The translations under genes were made by a program, and so were the position numbers. The notes below the pieces were generated by a model. The model was given only the letters and a program-made list of their open reading frames with translations. It made no database searches and had not been told where the DNA came from. Shown here piece after piece: positions 22,882 to 29,733 of a DNA stretch of 29,733 nt. The stretch comes from a virus. The stretch covers positions 1 to 29,733 of IMG/VR virus record IMGVR_UViG_3300028007_000007; one strand, 5' to 3'. Numbering within the stretch: position 1 is the stretch's first letter; each line of letters starts with the position of its first letter.

Positions 22882-23477
22882 GTGTGTCCGCACTCCGGGC
22901 AGATCGTCTGGTCCTCGTCGGCGGGATCGTGCGCCGGCGCTGCGGCCGCGTCCGGCTCGATCGAGCGGCCGGCTTCCGGTTTTTCACACTCTTCGGAGGG
23001 TCCCCTCGTCCGCTTGGTGTTGTCCGGGAGCGGGGCCAGCTCCCCCTTCTCGTCGGCCTCCCCGAGGATCCGCGCGAGCTCGCGGTCGAAGAAGTACTCC
23101 GACAGGCTGACGCCGGGCACGTGGTGGAGCAGGACGTTCGGATCCCAGTCGAGGCTGACCTCGCTCGTCCGGTTGTCGGCGATCGCCAGCTCCCGCGCAC
23201 GCGCGTCCGTCCCGCTCGCGAGATCCAGATCCATGCGTTGCACGACGACGAGCTTCCGGCCGTCCGTCCTGACGACCTCGACGTCGAGGCCCGCCTGGCC
23301 GGCCATCTCCCAGGTCTTGTTGCCGGCGATGATCACGCCGTGCCGATCGACGACGATGGATCGCCCGGCGCCGTTGCGCTCGATCGAGCGCTCCAGAAGA
23401 TCGTGACCGCGCTTCGTGCCCTTGTTCGCGTTGTGCGGATCGGGGGTGATGTCGGCGATCTGGCGGATGGTCTTCAC
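22875..23477 (-). CDS. ParB/Srx-fold protein with C-terminal zinc pair
   Basis: A 200-residue protein starting at GTG 23477 (AGGGGA site 7 bases upstream, GTGA overlap). The N-terminal half matches the ParB/sulfiredoxin fold: TIRQIADITPDPHNANKGT, then DLLERSIERNGAGRSIVVDRHGVIIAGNKTWEMA. The ParB box is changed (GNKT at 52-55 in place of the usual GERR/GNRR). The second half has RARELAIADNRTSE, as in the phage ParB-like proteins often found beside DNA methylases, and VSLDWDPNVL. The last eight residues, CPECGHTW, form a CxxC pair. It could bind or nick DNA, or act as a CTP-type switch. No partner ParA or methylase gene is visible in the window. Confidence 0.85.
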   Translation of the reverse strand: MKTIRQIADITPDPHNANKGTKRGHDLLERSIERNGAGRSIVVDRHGVIIAGNKTWEMAGQAGLDVEVVRTDGRKLVVVQRMDLDLASGTDARARELAIADNRTSEVSLDWDPNVLLHHVPGVSLSEYFFDRELARILGEADEKGELAPLPDNTKRTRGPSEECEKPEAGRSIEPDAAAAPAHDPADEDQTICPECGHTW

Positions 23478-23956
23478 CGCGGGTCCCCTTCGATCGTCAG
23501 GATTTCGGCGCGATCACGACCGACCACCTTGCCGCGGCTATCGATGACAGCGGCGGTGAACACGTAATGCGCCGGCGGCATGTCGCGCAGCCAGTCCGTG
23601 CGCACCGCCGGCGCCTGGTCGCCCTCGAGCGGGACCTGGTAGCCGCCGTCCTTGCCGTTTTCCGACAGCCAGGAGACGGCGAGGAGCCGATGATCGGCGT
23701 GTCGCGGGATCCGCGCCTCGACCGACACGTCGCCGCGGCGCAGCATGGCCTGGGGCCGCACCTTCAGCGTGAGGCAACTCGCGGCGTGGACCTGCGTGCC
23801 GCACCAGAGGCCGACGATGAACGTCAGCGTCACGAGGGCCAGCAGCCACGGCCAGCGGCGCGGCGGGCGCGGCGAGGTCGCGATCGGCAGGTACTCGCGC
23901 AGCCCTTCGCCGGCAAAGCCCTGCGGCACCGCGATAGGTTCATGCCGCAGCGTCAT
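23474..23956 (-). CDS. Single-pass membrane protein with Ig-like external domain
   Basis: A 160-residue protein starting at ATG 23956 (ATGA overlap with the portal stop). Residues 33-34 are basic, then residues 36-52 (WPWLLALVTLTFIVGLW) are a membrane helix or uncleaved signal. The following ~105 residues have alternating strands (LTLKVRPQAMLRRGDVSVEA, HRLLAVSWLSENG, HYVFTAAVIDSRGKVVGRD), the pattern of an Ig/Fn3-like sandwich. Topology suggests the domain faces the periplasm. No family recognised. Such an anchored protein could change the host surface during infection, for example superinfection exclusion, but this is inference. Confidence 0.78.
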   Translation of the reverse strand: MTLRHEPIAVPQGFAGEGLREYLPIATSPRPPRRWPWLLALVTLTFIVGLWCGTQVHAASCLTLKVRPQAMLRRGDVSVEARIPRHADHRLLAVSWLSENGKDGGYQVPLEGDQAPAVRTDWLRDMPPAHYVFTAAVIDSRGKVVGRDRAEILTIEGDPR

Positions 23957-25854
23957 GATCCGAGCCCCTGCTTGAGGTGCTCGGCGAGCGCCCGCCCCTG
24001 CGCCCTGAAGTGCCGCTTCATCAGCCGCTGGTAGGCCTTCGCGGCGCGCTGCTCGAGCCGCGTCATGGTGCGGCTTTCGCCGGCCTTCGTGACCTGGTGA
24101 TCCGCGATCGCCAGGTCGAAGGCGACGACGACCTTCCCGACGTCCCCCGAGGCGGCCGCCAGCTTGACGAATCGCTCGACGCGCACGTGCAGCTCGAGCG
24201 GGATGGTGTCGGACACGAACTCCGGCACGGCGCGGCCCGCCTTCACGGCCTTGATGGCACACGCGCGCCACTTCCGCAGATCAGCGAGCGCCGCGTCGGA
24301 CAGCTTCTCGGCGCCGTCCTCCTGCGCCTCGGCGAGCGCCTGCGCGGCACCCTTCCCAGAGGGCGTGGTCTTCGCGTCGCCGTCGAGCGTCTCGCCCGCC
24401 GGCGTCCGACCGCCGTCGGTCGTGGTCAGGTCCGCGTCGGGGTCACGACCGGTGAGCAGCTCGTCGACGAAGATGGGGCCCATCGCGGTTTCGATGTAGG
24501 GCCCCAGGCCGATCGGCTCCTGGCCATCGCGCGACCGCAGCTCGTCGACGCTCGTCTTCCCCATCGAGACGTAGATCCTGTCGGCCTGGGCCTGCTTCAG
24601 CTTGTCTTCGACCTCGCCACCCGTCCACACCCATTCGAGCTCCGCCGCATCCATCGCGACGAGGGCCTCGTCGAAGATGCCCTTGAAGAACCGGCCGAGT
24701 GGCTTCACGCCGCGGCGGTAGGCGACGTTTTCCTGTTGCTCGCCCGTGGCCTTGTTCACGTCGGCCGTGAATCCGACTTCCTGCGGCGGGACCGCGAACG
24801 CGGCGCAGCGGACCTTCAGGAGCCACTCGTCGTACACGCTGGTGAAATCCGGCTCCTTGAACTCATGGACCTTGCTGCCGGACCCGACGACCTTCAGGCG
24901 CCGACGCCGCCCGAGGTTGTCGAGCCCGGCGAGATAGTCGTCCAGGTATTCCTGGAAGTCGGCCATCTGCTGCGTGGTCGTGAAGGAGCTCGGTACCTCG
25001 AGGAGCCCTTCGGGCACGTTGCCCTCGGTGTAGTACTGCAGGTTGAACACCTGCCGACTCAGCGCAGCGTTCACCGTCAGCAGGACCGCCTCGGTGGGCG
25101 AGAGGCCGTACGGCGTGTGCGTCCGGACGGTCCGCGGGCGGTACATCAGCTCGTCGACCGTGCAGTCGCCGCCCTCCATCGGCACGCCGTTGATGATCTG
25201 GCGGTACGCGATCTTCGGCGGCAGCGGCAGATCCCCGTCCTCATCGAGGAGCGGCAGAAAGGTCGTGCCGTCCTTCAGCTCGAGCGCGTACAGCCGGCCG
25301 CCGCGCGTGCGCCGACGGTAGATGCTCAACGCATCCACGACGAGCACGTCCTCGATCGCCATGCGCAACCAGGTGCTGAAATCGCGGCGCCGATCGGGAC
25401 GCGCGAAGAACTCCCGCGCGAGCTGGATCTTCGCCGTCAGCCCGCTCCCCTGTTTCTTGTCGCGCGGGACGATGTCCCAGTCGAGCGACGTCATCTGATC
25501 CTTCCGCGTCTCGATGCAGATGCGGATGATGTCGTCGACTTCGGCGAGCTGGCGCAGGACCGCGAAGGGCGTGAGGGCCTTGCTGCGCGGTGTCCAGACC
25601 TGGTTATACGCGTAGGGGTAATTCCAGCGGATGGGCGCGTGCCGCAGGTTCTCGGCGGGTCCGGTCTCGCCGGACGCCGGGATCGGGCCCGGGTGCGGAC
25701 GCGCGCCGGCCGCCGGGGCCCCCTGATCCGCGAAGGCCCCGCGTCGGCTGAGGCGATCGGCATCGGCCGACAGATCACGCGCCGCCACCCCGCCGGCGGG
25801 GATCTTCTTCGTGACTGAGTCGGGTGTGGGACTGATGTCCCCGAAGATCTTCAT
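23953..25854 (-). CDS. Portal protein
   Basis: A 633-residue protein starting at ATG 25854. The portal is the dodecameric ring at one head vertex through which DNA enters and leaves. Portal signatures are clear: RIRWNYP-like NYPYAYNQVWTPR near 78-90, DDIIRICIETRKDQMTSLDWDI near 107-128, THTPYGLSPTEAVLL near 246-259, NLQYYTEGNVPEGLLEV near 271-287, and FAVPPQEVGFT followed by EQQENVAYRRGV. The N-terminal 70 residues are low complexity and the C-terminal 150 residues are a helical extension. It sits two genes after the large terminase and before MuF, the standard place. Confidence 0.93.
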   Translation of the reverse strand: MKIFGDISPTPDSVTKKIPAGGVAARDLSADADRLSRRGAFADQGAPAAGARPHPGPIPASGETGPAENLRHAPIRWNYPYAYNQVWTPRSKALTPFAVLRQLAEVDDIIRICIETRKDQMTSLDWDIVPRDKKQGSGLTAKIQLAREFFARPDRRRDFSTWLRMAIEDVLVVDALSIYRRRTRGGRLYALELKDGTTFLPLLDEDGDLPLPPKIAYRQIINGVPMEGGDCTVDELMYRPRTVRTHTPYGLSPTEAVLLTVNAALSRQVFNLQYYTEGNVPEGLLEVPSSFTTTQQMADFQEYLDDYLAGLDNLGRRRRLKVVGSGSKVHEFKEPDFTSVYDEWLLKVRCAAFAVPPQEVGFTADVNKATGEQQENVAYRRGVKPLGRFFKGIFDEALVAMDAAELEWVWTGGEVEDKLKQAQADRIYVSMGKTSVDELRSRDGQEPIGLGPYIETAMGPIFVDELLTGRDPDADLTTTDGGRTPAGETLDGDAKTTPSGKGAAQALAEAQEDGAEKLSDAALADLRKWRACAIKAVKAGRAVPEFVSDTIPLELHVRVERFVKLAAASGDVGKVVVAFDLAIADHQVTKAGESRTMTRLEQRAAKAYQRLMKRHFRAQGRALAEHLKQGLGS

Positions 25855-25855
25855 C

Positions 25856-26260
25856 TCATCGCTCCTGACATCCCGCCTCTGCGCTCCGGGAGCGTGGCTT
25901 CGGGCGACCGAGGGTGCCGATCTGCCAGCGGCCGGACAGCGCCGGCGCCGCGCTGTTGGCTTCGGTCGTCGCGCGGCCGTTCGGGTCGAACTTCCGCACG
26001 TGCACGCCGTGCGGCAGGTCGGCGGACGTCACCGGCGCCGGCGGACGCGGCGGGTTGGTGTTGAGCCAGGTGCGCGCGTGCGTCTCCTGCACGGCGTCCG
26101 CGAGCAGCGCCACCTCGGCCTGCAGCTGCGCCAGCGTCTGGCCGATCTCCGTGGCGGCCGCGGCGGCTGGCGCCGCGTGGGCGATCACTCGCAGCTGGGC
26201 GACCACGTCGCGGGTGGACGCCGTGAGCCGCGCGAGGGCCTGCAGCTGCTCGCTGGTCAT
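25856..26260 (-). CDS. Helical protein between terminase and portal
   Basis: A 134-residue protein starting at ATG 26260 (ATGA overlap with the large terminase stop), frame chosen for its clean protein-like sequence MTSEQLQALARLTAST. Residues 1-65 are mostly Ala/Leu/Gln helix (TEIGQTLAQLQAEVALLADAV) and probably a coiled coil. The second half is Pro/Arg-rich and likely disordered (NPPRPPAPVTSADLPHG, GRPKPRSRSAEAG). A competing frame in the same DNA gives an Arg-rich, low-quality product. No family recognised. Confidence 0.72.
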   Translation of the reverse strand: MTSEQLQALARLTASTRDVVAQLRVIAHAAPAAAAATEIGQTLAQLQAEVALLADAVQETHARTWLNTNPPRPPAPVTSADLPHGVHVRKFDPNGRATTEANSAAPALSGRWQIGTLGRPKPRSRSAEAGCQER

Positions 26261-28056
26261 CCACGGCCCTCGCGCTCCTTGCGCGCGCGCTCCGCGTCCC
26301 GCGCCTTCAGCTGCTTCATGAAGTCGAGCATCGCGTTGTGCGTGCCGCGGAGATAGGTCACGAGCTGGGTGAACGCGTCGACGTCGTCGTCGTGCCGTCC
26401 CTTGGGGAACACGGCGCAGTTCGCGACGAAGCGCTGCACCCACGCCCGCTCGGGCATCACCTTCCCTGTCCTGCCGTCGATCGGGTTCGGCAGGTAGACG
26501 TTGCCGCCCTTCAGCGTGGGCTGCGCAGCGAACGCGCGGGCCACCTTGCCGCCCTGCGGATCGACGTCCACGATGCCGGAGATCTCCTGCCGGAGGACCT
26601 CGATCACGGCGGGTCCGTTGGCCTTGTCCTCGATGAGGATCGCGGGCAGGTGCGGGTACCGGCTGCGCATCTGTCGGATCTCGTCGCAGCTCGCGCCGAA
26701 GCCGCGGCGGTCCATGAAGTACGCGCGAATGTAGATGTCGGGGCCGTACAGCTCGCCGACGAGGCAGGCGATGAAGTCGGACGTCTTGAGATCCTTGAAC
26801 GCGAGGTCCCACGACTGCGCGCCGTGATCGGGCTTCCGCGGCTTTCCCTCGGCGTCGACGGGCAGCGCATCGTAGTACCGCCACCACTGCTCCTGCAGGA
26901 TCTGGCCGCCTCGCGGGGCCGGGCGCTGCTGTTGCTGCGCGGCGAAGACGACCTCGTCCTCCGCGCGCATCTTGTCAAGCGCTTCGCGCGGGAACCGCTT
27001 CGGGTTCAGCGGCTCACCTTCCTCGGTGCGCGGGTCTTCGAAGAAGAGGACGCGTTTGTGGCCGACCGGCGCTACCTGCCGCAGTGTGGGCAGGTCCTCT
27101 TCGGCGGCGGGGGTGGCGGCGGCGCCGGTCGAATCTGGTTCGTTGGTACCGGCCTCGGCTCCTGCGGCATCATCCCTCCTCACGTACACGAACGTCCGGC
27201 ACCGATCCTCGACCTCGAACGCCGCCGGCAGCTTCAGGTGGACCCAGCCGTCCTCCTTCAGCACGTGGCCGCACAGGTCGTTTTCGTGCAGCCGCTGCAT
27301 GATGATGATCCGGACGTCGTTGATCTGGTCGTTGAGGCGGGTGACGAGCCCCGTCTTCCACATCTCGACGATGTGCTCGAGCTCGTTCTGGCTCGCGAGC
27401 TTGTTGGCGTCGATCGGATCGTCGACGACGAGGTAGTTCGCGCCCTCGCCCATGACGCCGCCGCGCATCGAGCCGATCATGCGGTAGCCGGTCTGGTCGT
27501 TATCGAAGCGGTCCTTCGCGTTCTGGTCGCCGGTCAGGCGGAACCGCGCGCCCCAGTTCTGCTGGTACCAACCCGACGTGATGACCGCGCGCGTGTAGCG
27601 CGAGTCGCGACGCGCCAGGCGCAGCGCGTGCGTGATGAAGATGAACCGTTTCCCTGGCAGGTTCCGCGGGCCCCACACCCACGAGGGGAACGCCACGCAC
27701 GTGGTCGTGGACTTCGAGTTCCGCGGCGGCACGTTGATCACCAGCTGGTTGATCTGCGGCCGCTCGTTCGGTGGCGCGACCGTCGCCTGCAGGTGATCGC
27801 AGATCGCATCGACGTGCCAGTTGTCGACCCGCGGCTGCAGGCGCTCGACGATCTTCCACTGCTGGCGGTAGAACGATCGCAGCGAGGTCTCCGCCTTGCG
27901 CGCGAGCAGCTCTTCCTGCGCCTCGATCGACCGCAGCAGTTGCTTGGCGGTCGGCCGCGTGCGCACCGCGGCCTGCTCGCCGGCGGTGGCCAGGCGCACG
28001 TCACCCACGAGCAGCGCTCCGATCGTGGCGAGCGCGACGCAGAGCGCGCGGATCAA
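26257..28056 (-). CDS. terL: Terminase large subunit
   Basis: A 599-residue packaging motor with ATPase and nuclease halves. The adenosine-binding region starts DNWHVDAICDHL near 78-89. The Walker A-like loop is VPPRNSKST near 109-117. Walker B is YLVVDDP near 208-214. The coupling region is IIIMQRLHENDL near 250-261. An acidic Ala-rich insert lies at about 286-330. The nuclease half has WDLAFKD (Asp417), ILIEDKANG (Glu476/Asp477) and HDDDVDAF near 555-562. The start is TTG 28056 with GGGAG 8 bases upstream, overlapping the TerS stop. This start adds a hydrophobic leader (RALCVALATIGALLVG) not normal for the family; a GTG at 27999 (residue 20) is a possible alternative. Confidence 0.95.
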   Translation of the reverse strand: MIRALCVALATIGALLVGDVRLATAGEQAAVRTRPTAKQLLRSIEAQEELLARKAETSLRSFYRQQWKIVERLQPRVDNWHVDAICDHLQATVAPPNERPQINQLVINVPPRNSKSTTTCVAFPSWVWGPRNLPGKRFIFITHALRLARRDSRYTRAVITSGWYQQNWGARFRLTGDQNAKDRFDNDQTGYRMIGSMRGGVMGEGANYLVVDDPIDANKLASQNELEHIVEMWKTGLVTRLNDQINDVRIIIMQRLHENDLCGHVLKEDGWVHLKLPAAFEVEDRCRTFVYVRRDDAAGAEAGTNEPDSTGAAATPAAEEDLPTLRQVAPVGHKRVLFFEDPRTEEGEPLNPKRFPREALDKMRAEDEVVFAAQQQQRPAPRGGQILQEQWWRYYDALPVDAEGKPRKPDHGAQSWDLAFKDLKTSDFIACLVGELYGPDIYIRAYFMDRRGFGASCDEIRQMRSRYPHLPAILIEDKANGPAVIEVLRQEISGIVDVDPQGGKVARAFAAQPTLKGGNVYLPNPIDGRTGKVMPERAWVQRFVANCAVFPKGRHDDDVDAFTQLVTYLRGTHNAMLDFMKQLKARDAERARKEREGRG

Positions 28057-28664
28057 TGGCCGTGCTCCCGGTCATCGTCCGCCTCGAGGAGCGCCGCGTT
28101 CTCGCGCGCGCGCGCCAGGAGCTCCTCGTCGGTGAGCTTCTCGAGCGGCCGGCGCTGATCGACGAGATCCACCTTCTTCGGCGCGTCGATGCCCCACAGC
28201 TTCCGCTTGTCGGCGAGCGCCATCAGCGCCGTCTGCAGGAACAGGAAATTGCCGTCCGACGTGCAGGCCTCGTCGGTCGTCTCCTCGCGGAGGGTCAGCG
28301 GTGCGCCATTCCGTCCGGGCAGGGCTACGCCGTCCGGCAGTTGTGCGAGCTGCGTAGGCGAGAGACCGGCAGTGAGCTTCTTTCGCTTGGACTTCTTCTT
28401 CGGAGTCTTCGACTTCGCCCAGGCCTCCATCGACTCGGCGTAGATGTGTTCCAGGCGGACGTCCTGGATCACCTTCTGCCGGGCGACGGAGCCATCGAGG
28501 TCCTTGAGCACCCGGGTGGAGACGCGTTTCAGGATCTGACTGACCGCCGGCTGGGTGATCCCGAGATGCTCGGCGATCTCCGACTGCGATTTCCCGGCAC
28601 ACGCCATCCGCCACGCGGTCGTCTCGCGTTCGACGACGAGCGCACGCGGAACCTTCGACGGCAC
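28053..28664 (-). CDS. terS: Terminase small subunit-like DNA-binding protein
   Basis: A 203-residue protein starting at GTG 28664 (AAAGG site 6 bases upstream). A helix-turn-helix is clear at residues 25-47 (KSQSEIAEHLGITQPAVSQILKR), as expected for recognition of the packaging site. A central helix (QDVRLEHIYAESMEAWAKSK) may form the oligomer core, followed by a very basic stretch at 84-97 (KSKTPKKKSKRKK). The C-terminus has LEKLTDEELLARARENAAL, common to small terminases. It overlaps the large terminase by 3 bases. The direct repeats upstream could be its target. Confidence 0.85.
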   Translation of the reverse strand: MPSKVPRALVVERETTAWRMACAGKSQSEIAEHLGITQPAVSQILKRVSTRVLKDLDGSVARQKVIQDVRLEHIYAESMEAWAKSKTPKKKSKRKKLTAGLSPTQLAQLPDGVALPGRNGAPLTLREETTDEACTSDGNFLFLQTALMALADKRKLWGIDAPKKVDLVDQRRPLEKLTDEELLARARENAALLEADDDREHGH

Positions 28665-28825
28665 TCCGGCCTTTCTCCGAGCGCAGCGCGGCCGCGCGCA
28701 CGGTGTTCGCCCATAAGGCGCAGCGAATAAGTTGTGGTGGTTGGCGACGCGCCGATCCGGCTCAGGACCGTCGCGTCAGTCTGGAGGGTCGCACGACCGA
28801 ATTCCCGTGCAAAGGCTCAGTTTCG

Positions 28826-28879
28826 TCCGTTGCGTCGGTGCGTTCCACGCGTTCCGTCGCATCGGTGCGTTCCGTGCGT
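28826..28879. repeat. Two 27-bp direct repeats upstream of terS
   Basis: 28826-28852 and 28853-28879 are adjacent copies with 23 of 27 bases identical. Both begin TCCGT and share TCGGTGCGTTCC. Each also holds shorter GCGTTCC-type sub-repeats. They lie in the 224-base non-coding gap 28665-28888 between terS and the zinc-ribbon gene. The remainder of the gap holds a GAATTC within a weak inverted repeat (GCACG/CGTGC) and an AT-richer stretch near 28726, but no promoter I can support. Direct repeats beside terS are typical of cos/pac recognition sites. Confidence 0.6.
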
Positions 28880-28888
28880 TCGGTGGGC

Positions 28889-29299
28889 TTATGAGGCGGA
28901 GCGCCCCCGGTTCCATCTGTGGCGGCGCTCGTAGTCGTCGAGGTCGGCCGGCGCGATCCGGTAGATCGCCCGCTTCCCGTCCCGTTTCCAGACCGTGGCC
29001 GTGAGCCGGCCGTCGCGGATCTCCCCGATCACGAACGCCGTTGACACGCCGAGCCGGTCGGCGACGTCACGGGTCGTGAGGGTGGGATCGCTGGCTCGAC
29101 GGCCGTCCTGCAGGGCGTGCTGGCGGCGAGGATCGCGGCGCTCGCGCGTACCGCCAGCAGGTGGCCGGCGAGGCGGGTCAGGCGGCCGCGCCGGTTCGGC
29201 CCGTCCGAGGCTCTGGCTGCCCCCAGAGCGCCGACAAACGGCGCAGGCGGGGTTCCCCATGGCCTGTCCGCAAGCCTCGCAAATGACCCGGTAGGCCAT
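28889..29299 (-). CDS. Zinc-ribbon plus helix-turn-helix protein
   Basis: A 136-residue protein starting at ATG 29299, one base after the previous stop. The N-terminus has a zinc-ribbon (C7, C10, C19, C22: VICEACG and CAVCRR). A Pro/Arg-rich linker follows, then an excisionase/MerR-type winged helix (TTRDVADRLGVSTAFVIGEIRDGRLTA, split here by residue limits in reading, ending RIAPADLDDYERRHR). The DNA-binding half is convincing. It may regulate the late operon or help at the packaging site directly downstream. The linker is low complexity and differs in frame quality from the ends. Confidence 0.75.
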   Translation of the reverse strand: MAYRVICEACGQAMGNPACAVCRRSGGSQSLGRAEPARPPDPPRRPPAGGTRERRDPRRQHALQDGRRASDPTLTTRDVADRLGVSTAFVIGEIRDGRLTATVWKRDGKRAIYRIAPADLDDYERRHRWNRGRSAS

Positions 29300-29300
29300 C

Positions 29301-29648
29301 TCAGGGCCTGAACCCCTTCCGCGCCGGCCGCGGGCGAGGCGGCCGCGTCAGGACGCGCACCTTGTGGTCGCACACCCACGCCAGGGAGCCGTCCTCCAGC
29401 TCCCGCTCGACCACCAGCGGGTGCTCGGCGCACCGGTCGTCCTTGCAGCCGACCATCAGGAGCAGGTCGTGCCGCTCGGCGATCCGGATGGCCGCCAGGA
29501 TCGCCTTCCGCTCCTCCTCGCGCCACACCTCGCGCGCGCGGGGGGCGTCACCCTGCGGGACGAGAAGCCCACCCGGGCCGAGGGCGAAGCCGGCCGGGAT
29601 GTCGTCGGGGCCCGCGATCGGGCCCTTGATCGTGCGGGGGTCGTCCAC
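29301..29648 (-). CDS. Small unknown protein
   Basis: A 115-residue protein starting at GTG 29648, with GGAGGTG 5 bases upstream. It contains FALGPGGLLVPQGDAP, a helix (EVWREEERKAILAAIRIAERHD), then LLMVGCKDDRCAEHPLVVER and LAWVCDHKVRVL, giving three cysteines and two histidines that could bind a metal. The C-terminus is Arg/Pro-rich. I do not recognise a family. Its place suggests an early or regulatory gene before the packaging genes. Confidence 0.72.
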   Translation of the reverse strand: MDDPRTIKGPIAGPDDIPAGFALGPGGLLVPQGDAPRAREVWREEERKAILAAIRIAERHDLLLMVGCKDDRCAEHPLVVERELEDGSLAWVCDHKVRVLTRPPRPRPARKGFRP

Positions 29649-29678
29649 CCGAACACCTCCGCACCTCAGTGTAGACAG

Positions 29679-29733
29679 TTATTTGCGGGCGTCCAGCAGG
29701 CGGAACCGGGGGCACGGGCAATCCTTGCAGCTC
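29679..29733 (-). CDS. Cys-rich protein, only the C-terminal end in window
   Basis: The last 17 codons of a frame that enters from the right edge, reading SCKDCPCPRFRLLDARK then TAA. The CxxCxC cluster is like those of other proteins in this operon. It ends 30 bases before the next start. With so few codons its reality is likely but not certain. Confidence 0.45.
   Translation of the reverse strand, partial: SCKDCPCPRFRLLDARK

Noticed and set aside
23977-25818. Plus-strand open frame of 613 codons opposite the portal gene
   Set aside because: The portal signatures on the minus strand are unmistakable. The plus frame is compositionally biased.
28703-28894. Plus-strand frame with SVASVRS-type repeats next to terS
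   Set aside because: The protein repeat is a direct reading of the 27-bp DNA repeats. There is no ribosome site and it overlaps the end of the HTH gene.
1-29733. CRISPR array, insertion sequence or integrase attachment site
   Set aside because: No regularly spaced repeats, transposase-like protein or integrase gene were found. The only direct repeats are the pair upstream of terS.

Overview
The window looks like the late (packaging, head, tail, lysis) region of a tailed double-stranded DNA phage with long-tail, siphovirus-like gene order. GC content is high. All credible genes lie on the minus strand, so the functional order runs from the right end to the left. Most neighbours overlap by a few bases (ATGA, GTGA or TTGA junctions) or are spaced by a few bases, as in one long late operon. 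GTG and one TTG start codons are common. I see no integrase, replication, tRNA or bacterial housekeeping gene, so it cannot be told whether this is a lytic phage, a prophage or an uncultured viral contig. The host is probably a high-GC Gram-negative bacterium. The evidence is a single-domain muramidase without an export signal, a holin candidate, and many Sec-type signal peptides cleaved near Ala-Gln. No host taxon can be fixed from sequence alone.

Layout from right to left. 29733-28889: a Cys-rich gene cut by the window edge, a small unknown protein and a zinc-ribbon/helix-turn-helix protein. 28888-28665: non-coding, with two 27-bp direct repeats. 28664-21824: TerS-like protein, large terminase, a helical protein, portal, a membrane-anchored protein, a ParB-like protein, a membrane/Cys protein and a MuF-like minor head protein. 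21601-18472: prohead protease fused to a long scaffold-like tail, then the major capsid protein. 18385-16149: an accessory block of exported-looking proteins ending in fibre A and a 95-residue partner. 16012-13812: head-tail connector and tail completion genes. 13635-7598: major tail protein, tail assembly chaperones joined by a -1 frameshift signal, and the 1122-residue tape measure. 7598-1851: hub-like tail protein, fibre B with a 94-residue partner, and a propeller-like large protein. 1768-1: holin-like protein, endolysin, a small basic protein and a partial exported protein.

TerS/TerL would package DNA through the portal into a head built from the protease-processed capsid. The connector genes would join it to a tail whose length is set by the tape measure. 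Fibres and the 564-residue protein would handle the cell surface, and holin/endolysin would release progeny.

Most unusual are: (1) an A9 slippery run with a perfectly placed -1 open frame that makes a G/GT-type chaperone fusion carrying a Cys cluster; (2) about ten proteins of the late operon with N-terminal signal peptides or membrane anchors, including both fibre-like proteins; (3) a repeated fibre-plus-small-protein cassette, one copy sitting inside the head/connector region with visibly lower GC; and (4) strong hairpins placed around the most highly expressed virion genes.
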